From Bacillus sp. REN3 (GTDB lineage: Bacteria; Bacillota; Bacilli; Bacillales; Cytobacillaceae): a DNA stretch of 57,092 bases. Shown in pieces: positions 46,858-56,984 of this stretch (its first letter is position 1; each line of letters begins with the position of its first letter). The notes under the pieces were generated by a model, which did no database searches, was not told the origin of the DNA, and saw only the letters and a program-made list of their open reading frames with translations. The stretch covers positions 1 through 57,092 of the forward strand of contig NZ_JAERSD010000027.1 in the NCBI RefSeq assembly GCF_017912555.1, written 5' to 3'. The position numbers and the translations under genes are program-made.

Positions 46858-47553
46858 TTAATGGTCCATTTTTTTCCGCTTGCGTAAAATCGCTTCGGCA
46901 AAATACAAATCTTCCGGTGTGGTCAGTTTTATATTATCATAATCACCCTCAATGATGGCGACAGGGTGCGGCAGGCGTTCAACGAGGCTTGACTCATCCG
47001 TTCCTGTGAACCGCTCTTGTGCCGCTTTTTCATGCGCTTCAAGCAGGATTGAAACACGAAAAGCCTGTGGGGTCTGGACTGCCCACAAGCTTGACCGCTC
47101 AACCGTTTCAGCAACCTGGCTGTTCACTGCTTTCTTGATTGTGTCCTTGACTGGGACAGCCACGATGGCACCGCCTTTCGCAGCCGCAGCTTCCACGAGC
47201 TTGTGGATCGTTCCAGTCGTGATGAACGGCCTTGCCGCATCATGGACAAGGATGACGCCATCATAGGATGACGCAAATCTCAGGCCATTGTACACGCTGT
47301 CCTGCCGTTCCTTCCCGCCCGTGACAAGAGCGGTTACCTTCCGGATACCATACTCCTGCAGAAGCCTTTTGTACTCGGCTTCGTCATTCGGATTGATTGC
47401 AATGATCATTCCTTCACACTGTGCATCCGCTTCGAATACCTTTAATGTGTGAATGAGGATCGGAACGCCCTCAAGCTCCAGCAAAAGCTTGTTTTTTCCT
47501 GCGCCCATCCTTTTCCCCTGTCCCGCCGCCGGGATAATGACCTGGTAAGGCAT
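46858..47553 (-). CDS. ispD: 2-C-methyl-D-erythritol 4-phosphate cytidylyltransferase
   Basis: Third step of the MEP pathway, CTP-dependent. 231 aa. Nucleotide-binding motif IPAAGQGKRMGAGKNK at 6-21, VHDAARPF, and TDESSLVE and EGDYDNIKLTTPEDL. ATG at 47553 follows AGGAG; a 24-codon extension into the yacL spacer was dropped. Confidence 0.97.
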   Translation of the reverse strand: MPYQVIIPAAGQGKRMGAGKNKLLLELEGVPILIHTLKVFEADAQCEGMIIAINPNDEAEYKRLLQEYGIRKVTALVTGGKERQDSVYNGLRFASSYDGVILVHDAARPFITTGTIHKLVEAAAAKGGAIVAVPVKDTIKKAVNSQVAETVERSSLWAVQTPQAFRVSILLEAHEKAAQERFTGTDESSLVERLPHPVAIIEGDYDNIKLTTPEDLYFAEAILRKRKKMDH

Positions 47554-47648
47554 AAGAAAACTCCTATCTCTCAAATGCAAGTTAGCGGGCAGGAGAATCC
47601 TCGGCTGCCCGCTTGCCCTGTCCATCTGCAGGGTTTAGTATGGTTGCT
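47554..47648. repeat. Hairpins in the yacL-ispD spacer
   Basis: 8 bp stem GCGGGCAG/CTGCCCGC near 47587-47615 and a CCCTG/CAGGG stem near 47617-47634. No U-tract on the minus strand, so not clear terminators. Confidence 0.4.
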
Positions 47649-48731
47649 TTACAATGCTTTTTCAAGCAGTTTTGGCTTAGCGAAAATCATCCTTCCAGCA
47701 GACGTCTGCAACACGCTCGTCACGAGGACATCGATCCGCTTGCCGATGTAATCGCGGCCTTCCTCCACGACAATCATCGTGCCGTCATCAAGATAGGCAA
47801 TGCCCTGGTTATGTTCCTTGCCATCCTTGATTACCTGGATATTCAGTTCTTCGCCAGGAAGGACGACAGGCTTCACGGCATTGGCCAGGTCATTGATATT
47901 AAGCACGGCTACTTTTTGCAATTCGCAGACCTTATTCAGGTTGAAATCATTCGTCACGACCACGCCATTCGTCAGTTTCGCCAGCTTTACAAGTTTGCTG
48001 TCGACCTCCTGGATATCCTCAAAGTCTCCCTCGTAAATTTCAACCTTGATTGGGAGTTCCTTTTGGATCCGGTTGAGGATGTCCAATCCGCGGCGTCCGC
48101 GGTTGCGCTTCAGTACATCCGATGAGTCAGCTATATGTTGAAGTTCCTCAAGCACGAATTGCGGGATGACAAGCACACCTTCAAGGAAGCCAGTCTGGCA
48201 AATATCCGCGATTCTCCCGTCGATGATCACGCTTGTATCGAGAATCTTCCATTCCCTTGATTGAGATTCCTTTTCATCTTCTTCACTGCTTTTTTTCTTT
48301 TGCCTGGTGAACAATCCCAGCAGTTCATCGCGCTTCTTGAAGCCGACCTGGAAACCAAGGTATCCGAATAAAAGCGTCAAAAGTGTCGGCGCGACAGTAT
48401 TCACGATTGGAACCTGGATGGCATTCAGGGCAAACCCGATCAGGAAAGCCACCAGCAAACCGAAGAACAGGCCTACACTCCCGAAAATGACATCCGTGAT
48501 TGGCGCTTTGATCAACGATTCTTCAGCCCACTTCACAAAATTGGTCACATGGTCAACTGCCCAAAAAGTAAGAAGATAAAATATAAGTGCGCCCAATACG
48601 GCTGTTACATACGGATTATTGACAAGAGCCATATCGTCCATTTTGATTAATGATAATAAGTCAGGAATTAAGAAGATACCAAGCGTTCCCCCAATGATAA
48701 GGAAGCAGGCTTGAATGATACGTCTTAACAT
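47649..48731 (-). CDS. yacL: PIN/TRAM-domain membrane protein YacL
   Basis: 360 aa membrane protein of the PilT N-terminus (PIN) and TRAM group. Four hydrophobic segments in 1-135; PIN nuclease domain about 175-290 with acidic residues ([25 protein letters not shown]) and C-terminal TRAM (about 295-355). Function in Bacilli is not settled; a nuclease role follows from the fold. Own promoter at 48868-48896; SD AAAGGAGGTGATAGG. First gene of yacL-ispD-ispF. Confidence 0.93.
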   Translation of the reverse strand: MLRRIIQACFLIIGGTLGIFLIPDLLSLIKMDDMALVNNPYVTAVLGALIFYLLTFWAVDHVTNFVKWAEESLIKAPITDVIFGSVGLFFGLLVAFLIGFALNAIQVPIVNTVAPTLLTLLFGYLGFQVGFKKRDELLGLFTRQKKKSSEEDEKESQSREWKILDTSVIIDGRIADICQTGFLEGVLVIPQFVLEELQHIADSSDVLKRNRGRRGLDILNRIQKELPIKVEIYEGDFEDIQEVDSKLVKLAKLTNGVVVTNDFNLNKVCELQKVAVLNINDLANAVKPVVLPGEELNIQVIKDGKEHNQGIAYLDDGTMIVVEEGRDYIGKRIDVLVTSVLQTSAGRMIFAKPKLLEKAL

Positions 48732-48817
48732 CCTATCACCTCCTTTTACTCATTATAAACAACTTCCAAAATTTGAAACCCATCCTTATACAAGATTCAA
48801 AATTATTTTCATCATGT

Positions 48818-48845
48818 AAAAAAAGGATTTCCACCTTATCATCCT
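48818..48845 (-). terminator. Terminator-like hairpin in the yacL leader
   Basis: AGGAT/ATCCT stem (48841-48845 with 48824-48828) followed by seven U on the minus strand. It lies downstream of the yacL promoter, so it may end the ctsR-disA transcript and also attenuate yacL. Confidence 0.45.
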
Positions 48846-48867
48846 GTTAAAAATAGGTTTTAATTTA

Positions 48868-48896
48868 AAAGTAGCATCGGGACATACCAGTGTCAA
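48868..48896 (-). promoter_or_regulatory. yacL promoter
   Basis: TTGACA (48891-48896), 17 bp spacer, TACTTT (48868-48873) with an upstream TG. The -10 is weak (3 of 6) but the extended TG may compensate. Confidence 0.6.
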
Positions 48897-48926
48897 CCAA
48901 TAGCCTTTTTTCCCAATTAACAGATT

Positions 48927-50000
48927 TTACATTTGGCGGTCGGCCATCAGCTGTTCCCTGATCAGTTTTAGACCCTCTTTGATTTTCCGGGCCCTCACTT
49001 CCCCAATGCCTTCCACATCGTCAAGATCCTCGACAGAAGCTGAAATCATGTTGGCAAAGTTCCCGAACTTCTTTACCATGTTTTCTACGATAATCGTTGG
49101 CAGCCGGGGGATCTTATTCAGCATCCGGTAGCCTCTCGGGCGGATGGATTCCTCCATATGTACGTAACCATGGTAACCAAGAAGCTTTAGGATCATCGAA
49201 TCCTCAATGACTACTTCCTTTGAATGCTCCTGGAGCCGGGCAAGTACATCCTCCGCATTGACTTCCGGATCTGAAGCGTAATCCTTGATGATCAGGAGTG
49301 CTTCTTTATCCATTTCAGTAAGTAGTTCATGCATTTGCAAGCGGATCAGCCGCCCTTCCATCCCAAGCTCGCTCAAGTAAGTCAGGAGCTCGGTCTTGAT
49401 CCGTAAAACCATCTCGAAACGATGGATGACCTGCAGCAATTCATTGTAGGTAACGATATCCTCGAATTCGAGGATCCCAAGGTTGGTGATGCCTTTTTCA
49501 AGGACGACCTTGTATTTTTCAAGCGTTTGGATTGCCTGGTTCGCCTTGGTTAAAATAACGCCAATCTCCTTCAGTGCATAACGCAGGTTTCCTTGATACA
49601 GAGTAATCACATTGCGGCGTTGTGAAATGGCAATGGCAAGCGCTTTAGTCTGCTTTGCTACCCTTTCGGCCGTCCGGTGCCTCATCCCTGTTTCCGTTGA
49701 AGCCACGCCTGGATCCGGCGCCAGCTGAGCGTTGGCGAACAATATTTTGCTGCCCGTGTCATTCAGGATGATCGCACCGTCCATCTTCGCCAGTTCATAC
49801 AAAAAGCTCGGGCTGAACCTGCAATTTATCTCGAATCCCCCATCTACCAGGCTTTTGACTTTCTCATTATAACCAATCACAATCAATCCGCCTGTATTGG
49901 CACGCAGGACATTATCGATCCCTTCCCTGATCGGGGTGCCTGGTGAGATGAATTGGAGGATTTCAGCCAACTCCTTTTCTTCGATGCCTTTGTTATCCAA
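48927..50000 (-). CDS. disA: DNA integrity scanning diadenylate cyclase DisA
   Basis: Makes c-di-AMP from two ATP and pauses at branched DNA. 357 aa. Diadenylate cyclase (DAC) domain with DGA (74-76) and RHRTA (107-111); a helical linker; C-terminal helix-hairpin-helix ([19 protein letters not shown]). TTG start after GGAGGTTGAACGA. 4 bp after radA. Confidence 0.97.
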   Translation of the reverse strand: MDNKGIEEKELAEILQFISPGTPIREGIDNVLRANTGGLIVIGYNEKVKSLVDGGFEINCRFSPSFLYELAKMDGAIILNDTGSKILFANAQLAPDPGVASTETGMRHRTAERVAKQTKALAIAISQRRNVITLYQGNLRYALKEIGVILTKANQAIQTLEKYKVVLEKGITNLGILEFEDIVTYNELLQVIHRFEMVLRIKTELLTYLSELGMEGRLIRLQMHELLTEMDKEALLIIKDYASDPEVNAEDVLARLQEHSKEVVIEDSMILKLLGYHGYVHMEESIRPRGYRMLNKIPRLPTIIVENMVKKFGNFANMISASVEDLDDVEGIGEVRARKIKEGLKLIREQLMADRQM

Positions 50001-50004
50001 TCGT

Positions 50005-51384
50005 TCAACCTCCCAACGCTACTTTTAACGCCTGGCTTACAGAAGAAACACCAATCAATTCAACTCCCCGCGGAGGGGTCCATCCGCCAAGATTGTTTTC
50101 TGGCAAGATGATTCTTTCAAAGCCGAGCTTTGCCGCCTCCTGGACACGCTGTTCGATCCTTGATACTCTCCTGACCTCGCCCGTAAGGCCGACCTCGCCG
50201 ATGATACAGTCCGATGCACGGGTCGGTTTATCCCTGAAGCTTGAAGCGATGCTGACCGCCACCGCCAGGTCGATCGCCGGTTCATCCAGCTTCACACCGC
50301 CAGCAACCTTCAAATAAGCGTCCTGGTTGGCCAGCAGCAAGCCGACGCGTTTCTCAAGCACGGCCATCAGCAAAGAAACCCTGTTATGGTCGATGCCTGT
50401 AGCCATCCGTCGCGGAATGCCGAAGCTTGTAGGCGAGATCAGCGCCTGGATTTCGACAAGTACCGGCCGGGTGCCTTCCATCGAGGCAACTACCGTAGAA
50501 CCGGAAGCCCCCTGGGACCTTTCTTCCAGGAAGATTTCGGACGGGTTCGCGACCTCCTCAAGCCCAGCTTCCTTCATCTCGAAAATCCCCATTTCATTCG
50601 TTGAGCCGAAACGGTTTTTTACAGCACGGAGAATCCGGTACGTATGGTGCCTTTCGCCCTCGAAGTACAATACCGTATCGACCATATGCTCAAGCAGCCT
50701 GGGACCGGCTATAGAACCTTCCTTCGTCACATGCCCGACAATGAAAATCGCAATTCCCTTCGTCTTGGCAATCCGCATCAATTCGGCTGTACATTCCCTC
50801 ACCTGTGATACGCTTCCCGGCGCGGAGGTGACTTCGGGGTGGAAAATGGTCTGGATGGAGTCGATGATGACAAACTCAGGCTTTGTGTTTTCAATCGTCA
50901 AACTGATTTCATGCAGGTTGGTTTCGGAATAGACGAGCAAACCCGCTGTTGTGACCCCGAGCCGATCCGCGCGGAGCTTTGTTTGCCTCATCGATTCCTC
51001 GCCTGATATATATAAAACGGAATAGTCTTTTTTCGCGAGCTGGTGGGAGACCTGGAGCAGCAGCGTCGATTTCCCGATTCCCGGATCCCCGCCAATCAAT
51101 ATGAGCGATCCCCTGACGACCCCGCCGCCAAGTACACGGTTCAATTCGTTCAGGTCGGTTGTGACACGCGGTTCGCTGACCGTTTCAATCGATGTTATCG
51201 GAGTCGCTTTGGCAGCGGTCGACGAGCTGTTCGAGTGTGTAAAGGCTCCCCTGCGGTTCGAACCACTGCTTTCCACTTCCTCGACCATCGTGTTCCACTG
51301 GCCGCAACCCGGACATTTCCCCATCCATTTAGGAGATTCATAGCCACATTCATGGCACATGAACTTCGTTTTTCTTTTCGCCAT
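50005..51384 (-). CDS. radA: DNA repair protein RadA (Sms)
   Basis: Branch-migration ATPase of recombination and transformation, 459 aa. Zinc finger C10, C13, C24, C27; Walker [11 protein letters not shown] near 100; the RadA-specific KNRFG motif ([10 protein letters not shown]); C-terminal Lon-like domain. SD GGGGATAAAAC. Separated from clpC by a 445 bp spacer with a strong hairpin and repeat copy C, whereas clpC-radA are adjacent in B. subtilis. Confidence 0.97.
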   Translation of the reverse strand: MAKRKTKFMCHECGYESPKWMGKCPGCGQWNTMVEEVESSGSNRRGAFTHSNSSSTAAKATPITSIETVSEPRVTTDLNELNRVLGGGVVRGSLILIGGDPGIGKSTLLLQVSHQLAKKDYSVLYISGEESMRQTKLRADRLGVTTAGLLVYSETNLHEISLTIENTKPEFVIIDSIQTIFHPEVTSAPGSVSQVRECTAELMRIAKTKGIAIFIVGHVTKEGSIAGPRLLEHMVDTVLYFEGERHHTYRILRAVKNRFGSTNEMGIFEMKEAGLEEVANPSEIFLEERSQGASGSTVVASMEGTRPVLVEIQALISPTSFGIPRRMATGIDHNRVSLLMAVLEKRVGLLLANQDAYLKVAGGVKLDEPAIDLAVAVSIASSFRDKPTRASDCIIGEVGLTGEVRRVSRIEQRVQEAAKLGFERIILPENNLGGWTPPRGVELIGVSSVSQALKVALGG

Positions 51385-51516
51385 GTTTTATCCCCACTAT
51401 TCTATCTGTAAAAAGGTTTTACATTCGTTACTTTCTATTGTATAACTTCTCATCCTTTAAAAGAAATGATTGCCATTCATCATCAGCATGTAAATTTTGC
51501 ATATCGTCCACGAGGA
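51385..51516. other. Spacer upstream of radA
   Basis: AT-rich non-coding DNA. A TATACA/TACAAT -10-like sequence lies near 51436-51445 on the minus strand but no convincing -35 is seen. A radA promoter here is possible but not shown. Confidence 0.3.
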
Positions 51517-51736
51517 ACAAAAAGCGCAAACGCCTTATTCTCCCGGCAGCCGCCGGATGCAACCGCTTGCCGGCTAAAAGCGCCCAATCCTGTTGCAACA
51601 TCGGTACTAGAGCGGCATGTTCGTCGGACGAATAAGGTTGCCGCGTCCTCCAGAAACATCGGCGCACGAGCGTCCTGTACGGCGAATGTCCGCACCGTGC
51701 AGTCATTCTTTGACTTCTTTGGGCGTCCGCTAGACA
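51517..51736 (+). repeat. Dispersed GC-rich intergenic repeat, copy C
   Basis: Begins AACAAAAAGCGCAAACGCCT, like copy B's AACAAAAAGCGCAATCGCCT, and ends GGGCGTCCGCTAGACA, like copy A's CGCAGCTAGACA. The middle has GCCGGC-type inverted repeats. Situated between clpC and radA, in the same orientation as the others. Confidence 0.65.
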
Positions 51737-51769
51737 CTTTAATTGGCACAGATTTTCAATGCGAAACTC

Positions 51770-51806
51770 ATAAAGAAGGGGTACACGTATTCCCTACGTA
51801 TACCCC
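51770..51806 (-). terminator. Terminator-like hairpin after clpC
   Basis: 12 bp stem with one G-U pair (51778-51789 with 51795-51806), five-base loop, then TTCTTT on the minus strand. Lies 24 bp after the clpC stop. Probably lowers read-through into radA. Confidence 0.65.
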
Positions 51807-51829
51807 TGTGTTGCGCTGTTGGGCAGCCC

Positions 51830-54268
51830 TTATGACTTTGCTGTGCCTTCCGGCGTTTTGACGACGAAGTCGCCATTTTCCACGTCTATCACGACATTCT
51901 GGCCGGTAAGCACCTTTCCTTTCAGCAATTCTTCAGAAAGCTGATCCTCGATATGCTTCTGGATTGCCCTGCGCAATGGACGGGCGCCATACTCTGGGTC
52001 ATAGCCTTCCTCCGCAATTTTCTCTTTCGCGGCCTCTGTCAATTCAAGATGGATTTCCTGCTCTTCCAGACGCTTGACCAGCTGATCGGACATCAGGGTT
52101 ACGATTTCCTTCAGATGCGGCTTCTCGAGTGCGTGGAAGACGATGATTTCATCAATACGGTTCAAGAATTCAGGACGGAATGCCTTTTTGAGTTCTTCCA
52201 TCACTTTGCCTTTCATATCCTTGTAGTCCTGTTCCCCATCCTGGATGTTGAAGCCGACATACTTATTGCGCTTCAATGCCTCGGCGCCAACGTTTGAAGT
52301 CAGGATCAAGATTGTGTTGCGGAAATCGACTGTACGCCCTTTAGAGTCAGTCAGGCGGCCATCCTCAAGCACCTGCAGCAGGATATTGAACACATCTGGA
52401 TGCGCTTTTTCGATTTCATCAAGCAGGATGACTGAATAAGGCTTTCTTCTGACTTTTTCGGTCAGCTGGCCGCCTTCATCATATCCTACATACCCTGGAG
52501 GTGAACCGACAAGGCGGGAAGTCGAATGCTTTTCCATGTATTCGGACATATCGACGCGGATCATCGCATCTTCATCTCCGAACATCGATTCTGCCAGTGC
52601 CCTCGCCAATTCGGTTTTTCCTACACCTGTCGGCCCAAGGAAAACGAATGAACCAATCGGGCGTTTCGGATCCTTCAGCCCTGCGCGCGCGCGACGCACA
52701 GCTTTGGCAACTGCCTTGACGGCTTCCTCCTGGCCGATTACACGTGAGTGAAGGATTTCTTCCAGGTTCAAAAGCTTATTCGTTTCCGTTTGGGCAAGCT
52801 TCGAAACAGGGATATTCGTCCAGCTGGAGACAACATTCGCGATATCCTCGACTGTTACTTCGCTGTTTTCCTTGCCTTGCTTTTCTTTCCATGATTTTTT
52901 CGTGTTTTCAAGCTGTTCACGAAGGCGCTGCTCTGTGTCCCTTAAGGATGCTGCTTTTTCAAACTCCTGACTTTGGACGGATGCATCCTTCTCCTTGCGA
53001 ACCTCCTCAAGCTTCATTTCCAGCTCCTTAAGGTTTGGTGGAGTCGTGTAGGAGCGCAAACGAACCTTTGACCCCGCTTCATCAATCAAGTCGATCGCCT
53101 TATCCGGAAGGAAACGGTCGGAGATATAGCGGTCAGACAGTTTGACCGCGGCTTCGATTGCTTCGTCTGTGATCGAGACTCTGTGGTGTGCTTCGTAACG
53201 GTCCCTCAATCCCTTCAAAATCTGGACGGACTCCTCAGCGGTTGGCTCATCAACTGTGATTGGCTGGAAACGTCTCTCTAGCGCTGCATCTTTTTCAATA
53301 TATTTGCGGTATTCATCAAGTGTCGTCGCTCCGATACACTGAAGTTCACCGCGGGCCAATGATGGCTTCAGGATATTGGAGGCATCAATGGCGCCCTCTG
53401 CTCCTCCGGCACCGATCAATGTATGCAATTCATCGATGAACAGAATGATGTTGCCGGCCTGGCGAATCTCGTCCATCACCTTTTTCAGACGGTCCTCGAA
53501 TTCACCACGATATTTCGTACCGGCGACGACCGTTCCCATATCAAGCGTCATTACACGCTTATCGCGAAGGATTTCCGGTACCTCATTGTTGACAATCTGT
53601 TGGGCCAATCCTTCGGCAATCGCTGTCTTACCAACTCCAGGCTCCCCGATCAGTACCGGGTTGTTCTTGGTGCGGCGGCTCAATACTTCGATGACCCTTT
53701 GGATCTCTTTTGCACGGCCGATGACAGGATCAAGGCTTCCTTCCCTGGCAATCACTGTCAAATCCCTTGCAAGGCTGTCAAGGGTCGGTGTGTTCGCGTT
53801 AGCCGCCCCACCGCCCTGGTGGCCTGACGATTCATTGCTTCCTAGAAGCTGGAGTACCTGCTGGCGCGCTTTGTTCAAGCTCACACCAAGATTGTTCAGC
53901 ACTCTTGCCGCTACGCCTTCCCCTTCACGGATCAAGCCAAGCAGGATATGTTCGGTTCCTACATATGAATGGCCTAACTTTCTCGCTTCATCCATCGAAA
54001 GCTCGATGACCTTCTTGGCCCGAGGTGTATAGTGAATCGTCTGGGATGTTTCCTGGCCCCTGCCAATGAGGTTTTCCACTTCCTTCTGGATTTTCTCTGC
54101 GCCAAGCCCTAAACCATAAAGGGCTTTCGCCGCAATGCCTTCGCCTTCACGGACGAGGCCAAGCAGAATGTGCTCTGTCCCGATATTGTTATGACCAAGC
54201 CGGATTGCCTCTTCCTGGGCGAGCGCCAATACCTTTTGTGCTCTTTCGGTAAATCGTCCAAACATCAT
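51830..54268 (-). CDS. clpC: ATP-dependent Clp protease ATP-binding subunit ClpC
   Basis: Hsp100 unfoldase working with ClpP and adaptors such as MecA and McsB. 812 aa. Two Clp N repeats (1-145), AAA domain 1 with GEPGVGKT near 210, a middle coiled-coil with UVR-like [14 protein letters not shown] segment, AAA domain 2 with GPTGVGKT near 545, and a D2-small domain. [20 protein letters not shown] start. Fourth gene of the CtsR operon, 4 bp after mcsB. clpP is not in this window. Confidence 0.99.
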   Translation of the reverse strand: MMFGRFTERAQKVLALAQEEAIRLGHNNIGTEHILLGLVREGEGIAAKALYGLGLGAEKIQKEVENLIGRGQETSQTIHYTPRAKKVIELSMDEARKLGHSYVGTEHILLGLIREGEGVAARVLNNLGVSLNKARQQVLQLLGSNESSGHQGGGAANANTPTLDSLARDLTVIAREGSLDPVIGRAKEIQRVIEVLSRRTKNNPVLIGEPGVGKTAIAEGLAQQIVNNEVPEILRDKRVMTLDMGTVVAGTKYRGEFEDRLKKVMDEIRQAGNIILFIDELHTLIGAGGAEGAIDASNILKPSLARGELQCIGATTLDEYRKYIEKDAALERRFQPITVDEPTAEESVQILKGLRDRYEAHHRVSITDEAIEAAVKLSDRYISDRFLPDKAIDLIDEAGSKVRLRSYTTPPNLKELEMKLEEVRKEKDASVQSQEFEKAASLRDTEQRLREQLENTKKSWKEKQGKENSEVTVEDIANVVSSWTNIPVSKLAQTETNKLLNLEEILHSRVIGQEEAVKAVAKAVRRARAGLKDPKRPIGSFVFLGPTGVGKTELARALAESMFGDEDAMIRVDMSEYMEKHSTSRLVGSPPGYVGYDEGGQLTEKVRRKPYSVILLDEIEKAHPDVFNILLQVLEDGRLTDSKGRTVDFRNTILILTSNVGAEALKRNKYVGFNIQDGEQDYKDMKGKVMEELKKAFRPEFLNRIDEIIVFHALEKPHLKEIVTLMSDQLVKRLEEQEIHLELTEAAKEKIAEEGYDPEYGARPLRRAIQKHIEDQLSEELLKGKVLTGQNVVIDVENGDFVVKTPEGTAKS

Positions 54269-54272
54269 AAGT

Positions 54273-55343
54273 TCATCCTCCTGACTCTTCTTTAGTTTCC
54301 ATTTCCAATCTTTCTCTGATCAAGGCAGCTCTGCGGATGTCCCTCTCGTTGGGCCTGAGCGGGCCACCGGCGTACTGCTGCAAAAATCCTGGCTGTGTCA
54401 ATATCATCAATTCATTCAAGATGGATTTTGATACATTTTTTATATAACCCATATCTATTCCAAGCCGAACATCCGAAAGGCATCTTGCTGCCTCCTTTGT
54501 CTCGATGATCCGGCTGTTGGCAAGGACTCCATACGAACGGAAAACTCTATCTTCTAATTGTATGTTCGAGGTTTTCGCTAATGCTTCGCGCGCAGACCTT
54601 TCCTGGGAGATGATCTGGCTGACGACACTTTTCAAATCATCAACGATGTCTTCCTCGGATTTTCCAAGGGTGATCTGGTTCGAAATTTGAAAAATATTTC
54701 CTAATGCTTCGCTTCCTTCTCCGTAAATACCTCTTACCACTAATCCAAGCTGGTTAATCGCCGGTACGATCCTGTTCATTTGCTGTGTCAGCACCAGGCC
54801 AGGCAAATGCATCATGACAGACGCCCTGAGCCCGGTACCAGTGTTTGTCGGACAGCTTGTCAAATATCCAAACTTTTCATCAAAAGCATAAGTCACATGC
54901 TCTTCCAGCCAGTCATCGATCTCATTCGCTGCCTTCAAGGCTTCCGATAGCTGAAAACCAGGGAAAAGGCATTGAATCCGTATATGGTCTTCTTCATTGA
55001 TCATGATGCTGATCTCTTCGTTTCCTGATAAAAGACAGGCCCCCTGAATCGAATTCTCTGCTAGGTTCGGACTGATCAGATGCTTTTCAACAAGCACTCT
55101 CTTTTGCAACGGCGGCAGTTCATCCATTCTGATCAATTCCAGCTCCATGCCGCTGTCATTCACTCTCTCCTCGATTATCTCGATGACAGCCTGTGCATCC
55201 TCTTTTGAAAATAACGTAGGGAAGTTGTATTCACTCAGGTTGCGGGCAAATCGGATCCGGGAACTTAGGACAATATCTGAATCAGGTCCTTCCACACTCA
55301 TCCATGAACTGACAGCCTGATTGATAAATTTCTCCAGTGACAA
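54273..55343 (-). CDS. mcsB: Protein-arginine kinase McsB
   Basis: Phosphorylates arginine residues, marking proteins for ClpCP and inactivating CtsR. 356 aa, guanido-kinase fold. The phosphagen-kinase signature [19 protein letters not shown] is present, with [12 protein letters not shown] near the N-terminus. TTG start (TTG TCA CTG GAG). 3 bp after mcsA, the activator. Confidence 0.97.
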   Translation of the reverse strand: MSLEKFINQAVSSWMSVEGPDSDIVLSSRIRFARNLSEYNFPTLFSKEDAQAVIEIIEERVNDSGMELELIRMDELPPLQKRVLVEKHLISPNLAENSIQGACLLSGNEEISIMINEEDHIRIQCLFPGFQLSEALKAANEIDDWLEEHVTYAFDEKFGYLTSCPTNTGTGLRASVMMHLPGLVLTQQMNRIVPAINQLGLVVRGIYGEGSEALGNIFQISNQITLGKSEEDIVDDLKSVVSQIISQERSAREALAKTSNIQLEDRVFRSYGVLANSRIIETKEAARCLSDVRLGIDMGYIKNVSKSILNELMILTQPGFLQQYAGGPLRPNERDIRRAALIRERLEMETKEESGG

Positions 55344-55346
55344 ATC

Positions 55347-55895
55347 CTACTCCCCTCCCTCTTGCTTTGCTGACAGCTTCTTTTCGAGTTCGCGAATTTC
55401 GTCCCTCGTTTCAGCCGCTTTCTCGAACTCTTCATGCGCGATAAGATTCTGCAAGGTGAGCTTCAGGTTTTCGAGCGTCTTCCTCAAATGAAGGTCCCCG
55501 CCAATCCTTTTCGGTATTTTTCCGCTGTGCGAAAAGTTCCCGCTGTGAAGTCTCCTGAGGATTGGCGTTAACTGCTCCCTGAAGGTGTCATAGCAGCTTG
55601 CGCACCCGAAGCGTCCAACCTTAACAAATTGCGGGAACGTCATCGAGCATTGCGGACACTGAAGGACTTCCTCTGTTTTGAAGGCTGCTTTCTTTTGTTC
55701 CGGAAATGCAGGCTCCATATTAAGAAGCCCGGCAAGCAGACTGTTGATTGAAAAACCAGGGCCGTTATTCAGCATAAACATTTCGCCTTTTTCCTGTGCA
55801 CATTTTTCGCACAGATGCATCTCTGATTTTTCTCCGTTTGAAAAATTTGTGAAGTGCAAAGTTGCCGGCCTCTCATTGCATTCTTGGCAGATCAT
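55347..55895 (-). CDS. mcsA: Activator of McsB, McsA
   Basis: Zinc protein that activates McsB, 182 aa. Four CxxC units: CQEC, CEKC, CPQC and CASC; C-terminal UVR motif (NLIAHEEFEKAAETRDEIRELEKKL). SD GAGGTGAGGGC. Between ctsR and mcsB. Confidence 0.97.
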   Translation of the reverse strand: MICQECNERPATLHFTNFSNGEKSEMHLCEKCAQEKGEMFMLNNGPGFSINSLLAGLLNMEPAFPEQKKAAFKTEEVLQCPQCSMTFPQFVKVGRFGCASCYDTFREQLTPILRRLHSGNFSHSGKIPKRIGGDLHLRKTLENLKLTLQNLIAHEEFEKAAETRDEIRELEKKLSAKQEGGE

Positions 55896-55922
55896 GCCCT
55901 CACCTCTTTATCTGGATCTATA

Positions 55923-56384
55923 TTATTTATATTTCAATGCCATTAACATTGCTTTCAACATCCTCGAACGCAGTTCATCACGTTGAGGAAGGTCAATATA
56001 AAGGACAGAACGGTCAAGCACGCTCAGCATGATTTTCGCCTCCCGCGCCGTCACGACATCCTCTTCAACGAGTCTGTATATGATATCTTCGGCACTGCTC
56101 TGTGAAATCCTTGTTTGGATTAAAGACAGCAAATCATCAATCAAGTGTGCGTGATCATAAGCCTGGACCTTGATGATACGGATATACCCACCGCCGCCGC
56201 GCTTGCTTTCAACAAGATAGCCGCGTTCAATCGTAAACCTTGTGTTGATGACATAGTTGATCTGGGACGGCACGCATTGAAATTTATCGGCGATTTCACT
56301 TCGCTTGATTTCAACGATGTCCCTATCGCTCATTTCCAAAACCCTCTTGAGGTAATTTTCAATGATGTCCGATATATTCCTCAC
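55923..56384 (-). CDS. ctsR: Class III heat-shock repressor CtsR
   Basis: Repressor of clp genes, 153 aa. N-terminal winged helix with SEIADKFQCVPSQINYVINTR and the glycine-rich wing ESKRGGGGYIRI; C-terminal domain with YIDLPQRDELRSRM. The start is GTG at 56384 (GTG AGG AAT ATA TCG), 4 nt after GGGGGAGG, an unusually tight spacing. First gene of ctsR-mcsA-mcsB-clpC; autoregulated. Confidence 0.96.
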   Translation of the reverse strand: MRNISDIIENYLKRVLEMSDRDIVEIKRSEIADKFQCVPSQINYVINTRFTIERGYLVESKRGGGGYIRIIKVQAYDHAHLIDDLLSLIQTRISQSSAEDIIYRLVEEDVVTAREAKIMLSVLDRSVLYIDLPQRDELRSRMLKAMLMALKYK

Positions 56385-56404
56385 TAAACCTCCCCCTATC
56401 TGAC

Positions 56405-56421
56405 TTTGACTATATTTGACA
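56405..56421 (-). promoter_or_regulatory. CtsR operator
   Basis: Minus-strand TGTCAAA-TAT-AGTCAAA, two heptads with a three-base spacer carrying A in the middle, matching the known RGTCAAA-NAN-RGTCAAA consensus with one changed base. It sits directly after the -10 box, over the transcription start. Confidence 0.93.
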
Positions 56422-56424
56422 TTA

Positions 56425-56454
56425 ATTATACAATAAAAACGAACCACCTTGCAA
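56425..56454 (-). promoter_or_regulatory. ctsR operon promoter
   Basis: TTGCAA (56449-56454), 18 bp spacer, perfect TATAAT (56425-56430). The CtsR operator overlaps its start. Confidence 0.75.
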
Positions 56455-56517
56455 TTAATGCATCTAGATATATTTTCTCCAATTTTATGTAGCGCAAAAC
56501 CTGCAAAATAGGGGATG

Positions 56518-56534
56518 GTGGGTATTATACCCAC
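56518..56534. repeat. 7 bp hairpin GTGGGTA/TACCCAC
   Basis: Near-perfect 17 bp palindrome with a three-base loop upstream of the ctsR promoter. Role unknown. Confidence 0.45.
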
Positions 56535-56554
56535 TTTCTCAACAACAGAAACAT

Positions 56555-56581
56555 GAAGCACGGGGACGGTTCTCCTGCTTC
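56555..56581. repeat. Palindromic unit GAAGCA...TGCTTC
   Basis: 27 bp unit: GAAGCA, a CGGGGACGGTTCTCC centre, TGCTTC. I recall similar palindromic units scattered in Bacillaceae and other firmicutes; recognised from memory, not searched. Confidence 0.5.
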
Positions 56582-56684
56582 AATTTCCAGTTGTGGCTGG
56601 AAGAGGATTTCAAAATTAAAGTTTTAATCGTTAGTGGGAGAATAATCGGGCTACAGGAAATTATTGAGCATTACTGGGAAAAAA

Positions 56685-56840
56685 AGTGCCTAAATGGGTG
56701 TGCGGATAGATAGGCGAAACGGGAACGATTTGAAAGAGATAGTGTCCAAATGGGTTCCCAGAAAGCCTAAACGGGCACGATCCAACGCTTAGTGCCCATA
56801 TGGGCGGGCGGATAGCCGAAATGGGAACGATACGAACAGG
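56685..56840 (+). repeat. Degenerate tandem repeat array, three units
   Basis: Three units begin AGTGCCTAAATGGG (56685), AGTGTCCAAATGGG (56741) and AGTGCCCATATGGG (56791), spaced 56 and 50 bp. Each has a second half containing GCGAAACGGG, GCCTAAACGGG or GCCGAAATGGG followed by ACGAT. So there are six half-units of a CCnAAAyGGG type. No gene is seen in 56582-56945. Confidence 0.7.
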
Positions 56841-56945
56841 GAATTGAGGTGGCTACTGACGAAGCACTAGGGAACCATGACGGAATACTTGCTTTCTTTC
56901 ATTCTCATTTTTCATTTTATCTGTTCAAGAAGCGGCTGAAAGACA

Positions 56946-56977
56946 CAAAAAAAGAACAGCCCAGATCAGCTGTTCTT
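56946..56977 (-). terminator. rRNA operon terminator
   Basis: 9 bp stem AAGAACAGC/GCTGTTCTT (56952-56960 with 56969-56977) followed on the minus strand by seven U. Directly downstream of the 5S gene. Confidence 0.92.
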
Positions 56978-56984
56978 TTCGTTT

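Noticed and set aside
51466-51861. 131-codon plus frame between radA and clpC
   Set aside because: Covers repeat copy C and the clpC 3' end antisense; no SD, no homology.
56685-56840. Tandem array considered as a CRISPR
   Set aside because: Units are degenerate and nearly continuous, without constant repeats separated by unique spacers; no cas genes.
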